Source of the DNA: an uncultured Clostridia bacterium
GTDB taxonomy: Bacteria > Bacillota_A > Clostridia > Oscillospirales > Oscillospiraceae
Assembly: GCA_946059285.1 (NCBI GenBank)
Contig: CAMGMW010000067.1
Location: forward strand, 1-6,692
DNA length: 6,692 nt
Direction of reading: 5' to 3'
Below, one piece after another: positions 5,508 to 6,692 of this stretch (the stretch's first letter is position 1; every line of letters begins with the position of its first letter). The notes beneath the pieces were generated by a model. The model was given only the letters and a program-made list of their open reading frames with translations, did no database searches and had not been told where the DNA came from. Both the position numbers and the translations under genes were made by a program.

Positions 5508-6365
5508 TTATATGATCATCAGAACCGTTCCCACGACGATCGCCGCAAGCCCAATTAGCGCTTTGGTCGTTAGTTTTTCTTTAAATACCACATAAGAAAA
5601 CGCAATCGTTACAAGGATAGAAAGCTTGTCGATCGGTACAACCACACTGGCAAGGCCATCCTGCAATGCCCTGTAATAGCAAAGCCAGGAGCCCCCTGTG
5701 GCAAGCCCCGACAGGCAGATGAAGCCAAGCTCCTTTTTCGGGATGTCCTTGATCGTGTGCTGCTTCTTTGTTGCGAAAACGACGACCCACGCCATGACAA
5801 GTACAACGCCCGTGCGGACGGCGGTTCCAAGATTGGATTCCACACCGACAATCCCAATTTTACCGAGGATAGAGGTCAAGCTCGCAAAAACGGCGGATAA
5901 GACCGCATAGATCAGCCACGCTTTGCTTTTTGTTTCGCCCTCAGACTGTTTTTTCTGAATCATCAAAAAAGTGCCGGCGGCAATCAGTGCAATGGCAACG
6001 CCCTTCAGCCATGTAATTCCTTCTCCGAGAAAAATGAGAGCAAGAAGAATCGTCAGGACCGTACTCGACTTGTCAATCGGCACAACCTTATTAATATTTC
6101 CAAGCTGCAGCGCCCGGAAATAGCACAGCCAAGACGCACCCGTGGCAAGCCCGGAGAGAATCAGAAACACAAGAGATTTTGCATCAATATCAGCAATACT
6201 TTTCTGCGAGCCGACCACAAATACCATGATCCACGAAAACAGCAGCACCACAATGGTTCGTATGGCCGTTGCCACATTGGAATCTGTTTTTCTGATGCCG
6301 CATTTTGCCAGAATAGATGTAATTCCCGCAAACAGAGCGGACAGCACAGCATACAATATCCACAT
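5508..6365 (-). CDS. DMT-superfamily (EamA) transporter
   Basis: An inner-membrane drug/metabolite transporter with ten predicted helices in two EamA domains, 285 residues, standard length. The substrate cannot be told from sequence. The two halves (about 2-136 and 150-284) align without gaps at an offset of 148 and are identical at about half of the positions. SGLATGASWLCYFRALQ (71-87) returns as SGLATGGSWLCYYRALQ (219-235), and VVPIDKxS (94-101 and 242-249) also repeats. A charged linker (KKQSEGETKSK, 138-148) joins them. This is much higher than the weak similarity usual between EamA halves. The proteins of this type that share the G-x-SWLCYxRAL motif are a common subgroup in Firmicutes. 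The start ATG 6365 has an AGAGGGG ribosome binding site 8-9 bases upstream. It has its own promoter and a structured leader. It is the first gene of its transcript. Confidence 0.93.
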   Translation of the reverse strand: MWILYAVLSALFAGITSILAKCGIRKTDSNVATAIRTIVVLLFSWIMVFVVGSQKSIADIDAKSLVFLILSGLATGASWLCYFRALQLGNINKVVPIDKSSTVLTILLALIFLGEGITWLKGVAIALIAAGTFLMIQKKQSEGETKSKAWLIYAVLSAVFASLTSILGKIGIVGVESNLGTAVRTGVVLVMAWVVVFATKKQHTIKDIPKKELGFICLSGLATGGSWLCYYRALQDGLASVVVPIDKLSILVTIAFSYVVFKEKLTTKALIGLAAIVVGTVLMII

Positions 6366-6404
6366 AAAATTGCCCCTCTTTCATCAACGCTAAATCCTAT
6401 TAGC

Positions 6405-6463
6405 ACCGTTGTACGGCTTTTCTATTTTGTCAAAAGCAGCCACATTGCAGCGCTTACAACGGT
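6405..6463 (-). promoter_or_regulatory. structured 5' leader of the EamA transporter mRNA
   Basis: In the minus-strand RNA ACCGTTGTA (6463-6455) pairs perfectly with TACAACGGT (6413-6405). Inside lies a second stem, GCTTTT/AAAAGC (6437-6432 with 6421-6416), next to a short AGC/GCT helix. The element would begin some five bases after the predicted transcription start. It does not match a riboswitch class that I can recall, and no terminator stem follows it, so a role in mRNA stability or in translation control is equally possible. Confidence 0.4.
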
Positions 6464-6473
6464 TGCGTCTGCT

Positions 6474-6502
6474 ATTATAAACCATTTGATTGATGTTTAC
6501 AA
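6474..6502 (-). promoter_or_regulatory. sigma-70-type promoter of the EamA transporter gene
   Basis: The minus strand has TTGTAA (6502-6497), a 17-base spacer and a perfect TATAAT (6479-6474). Transcription would start near 6467, leaving a leader of about 100 bases. Confidence 0.8.
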
Positions 6503-6537
6503 GCAGTTGTAATCATTCCGTAGGGTGGTGTGTGCTC

Positions 6538-6566
6538 TTGCAGTAAAAATGTTTATGCGCTATAAA
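6538..6566 (+). promoter_or_regulatory. divergent plus-strand promoter leading out of the window
   Basis: TTGCAG (6538-6543), a 17-base spacer and TATAAA (6561-6566) form a good plus-strand promoter, back-to-back with the EamA promoter 35 bases away. Its gene must lie beyond 6692. A 14-codon frame at 6576-6620 (MHRLLLGILVSKFF) follows an AAGGAGA, but that ribosome site overlaps the -10, so it would be lost from a transcript starting near 6573. Confidence 0.5.
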
Positions 6567-6692
6567 AGGAGACCTATGCATCGTCTTCTCCTTGGGATTC
6601 TCGTCTCCAAGTTCTTCTGACAATATGAATGCAAAATTGCAAAATCATTTGTCATAGCTGTATTGTACTATTTTGACCGCTGCGGCGGGTGA
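6567..6692 (+). other. leader-like stretch without a gene, at the right edge
   Basis: No protein is supported here. The segment has overlapping inverted repeats that cannot all form at once: AAGGAGA (6566-6572) with TCTCCTT (6587-6593), GGAGAC (6568-6573) with GTCTCC (6603-6608), and CTTGG (6591-6595) with CCAAG (6607-6611). Near the end CCGC-TGCG-GCGG could be the start of a further hairpin cut off by the edge. It reads as an untranslated leader or spacer before an off-window gene. Confidence 0.3.

Noticed and set aside
1..6692. tRNA or rRNA genes, CRISPR arrays, insertion sequences with inverted ends, defence or toxin-antitoxin systems
   Set aside because: Nothing with the needed structure was seen on either strand: no cloverleaf, no regularly spaced repeats, no transposase, and no nuclease or toxin motif in any supported frame.

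Overview
The window looks like chromosomal DNA from an anaerobic Firmicute of the class Clostridia, probably a gut-type Oscillospiraceae or Lachnospiraceae relative. I infer this from gene content only: a feoA-feoB operon followed by a tiny Cys-rich FeoB-associated protein, a long-form BacA-type UppP, a clostridial-style GNAT acetyltransferase, AGGAGG-type ribosome binding sites, and debris of a serine-recombinase mobile element. Every complete gene lies on the minus strand, so the reading order is from high to low coordinates.

Layout from right to left. Bases 6366-6692 hold a divergent intergenic region. It has a very good minus-strand promoter (TTGTAA-17-TATAAT) for a DMT/EamA transporter (5508-6365), whose mRNA would start with a 9-bp-closed stem-loop. 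It also has a plus-strand promoter that fires out of the window. A GNAT acetyltransferase of the polyamine-acetyltransferase-like type follows (4806-5306), ended by an 18-bp perfect hairpin terminator (4682-4722). Bases 4359-4681 hold the consensus feoA promoter (TTGACA-17-TATTCT), a direct repeat that may be a metal-repressor site, and a plus-strand RNA hairpin that covers the Shine-Dalgarno and start of a 17-codon ORF.

The central block is the ferrous iron uptake operon: feoA (4125-4358), feoB (2125-4125, sharing one base with feoA) and a 47-residue Cys-rich membrane protein (1972-2115). uppP (undecaprenyl pyrophosphate phosphatase, 1020-1859) comes 112 bases later from a TTG start. A clear Rho-independent terminator (906-937) closes this minus-strand block.

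Bases 1-900 are accessory debris: the last 29 codons of what looks like a serine recombinase on the plus strand (791-880), and a minus-strand ORF pair whose reading frame is disrupted (225-609). At the extreme left is the first dozen codons of another minus-strand gene.

The Feo genes work together: FeoB is the GTP-driven Fe(II) permease, FeoA its cytoplasmic SH3-like partner, and the Cys-rich peptide a probable accessory membrane component. UppP, the EamA transporter and the acetyltransferase appear to be independent housekeeping or accessory units. I did not find a convincing undescribed multi-gene system. The most open-ended signals are non-coding: the feoA leader repeat, the plus-strand hairpin at 4582-4611 and the EamA leader.
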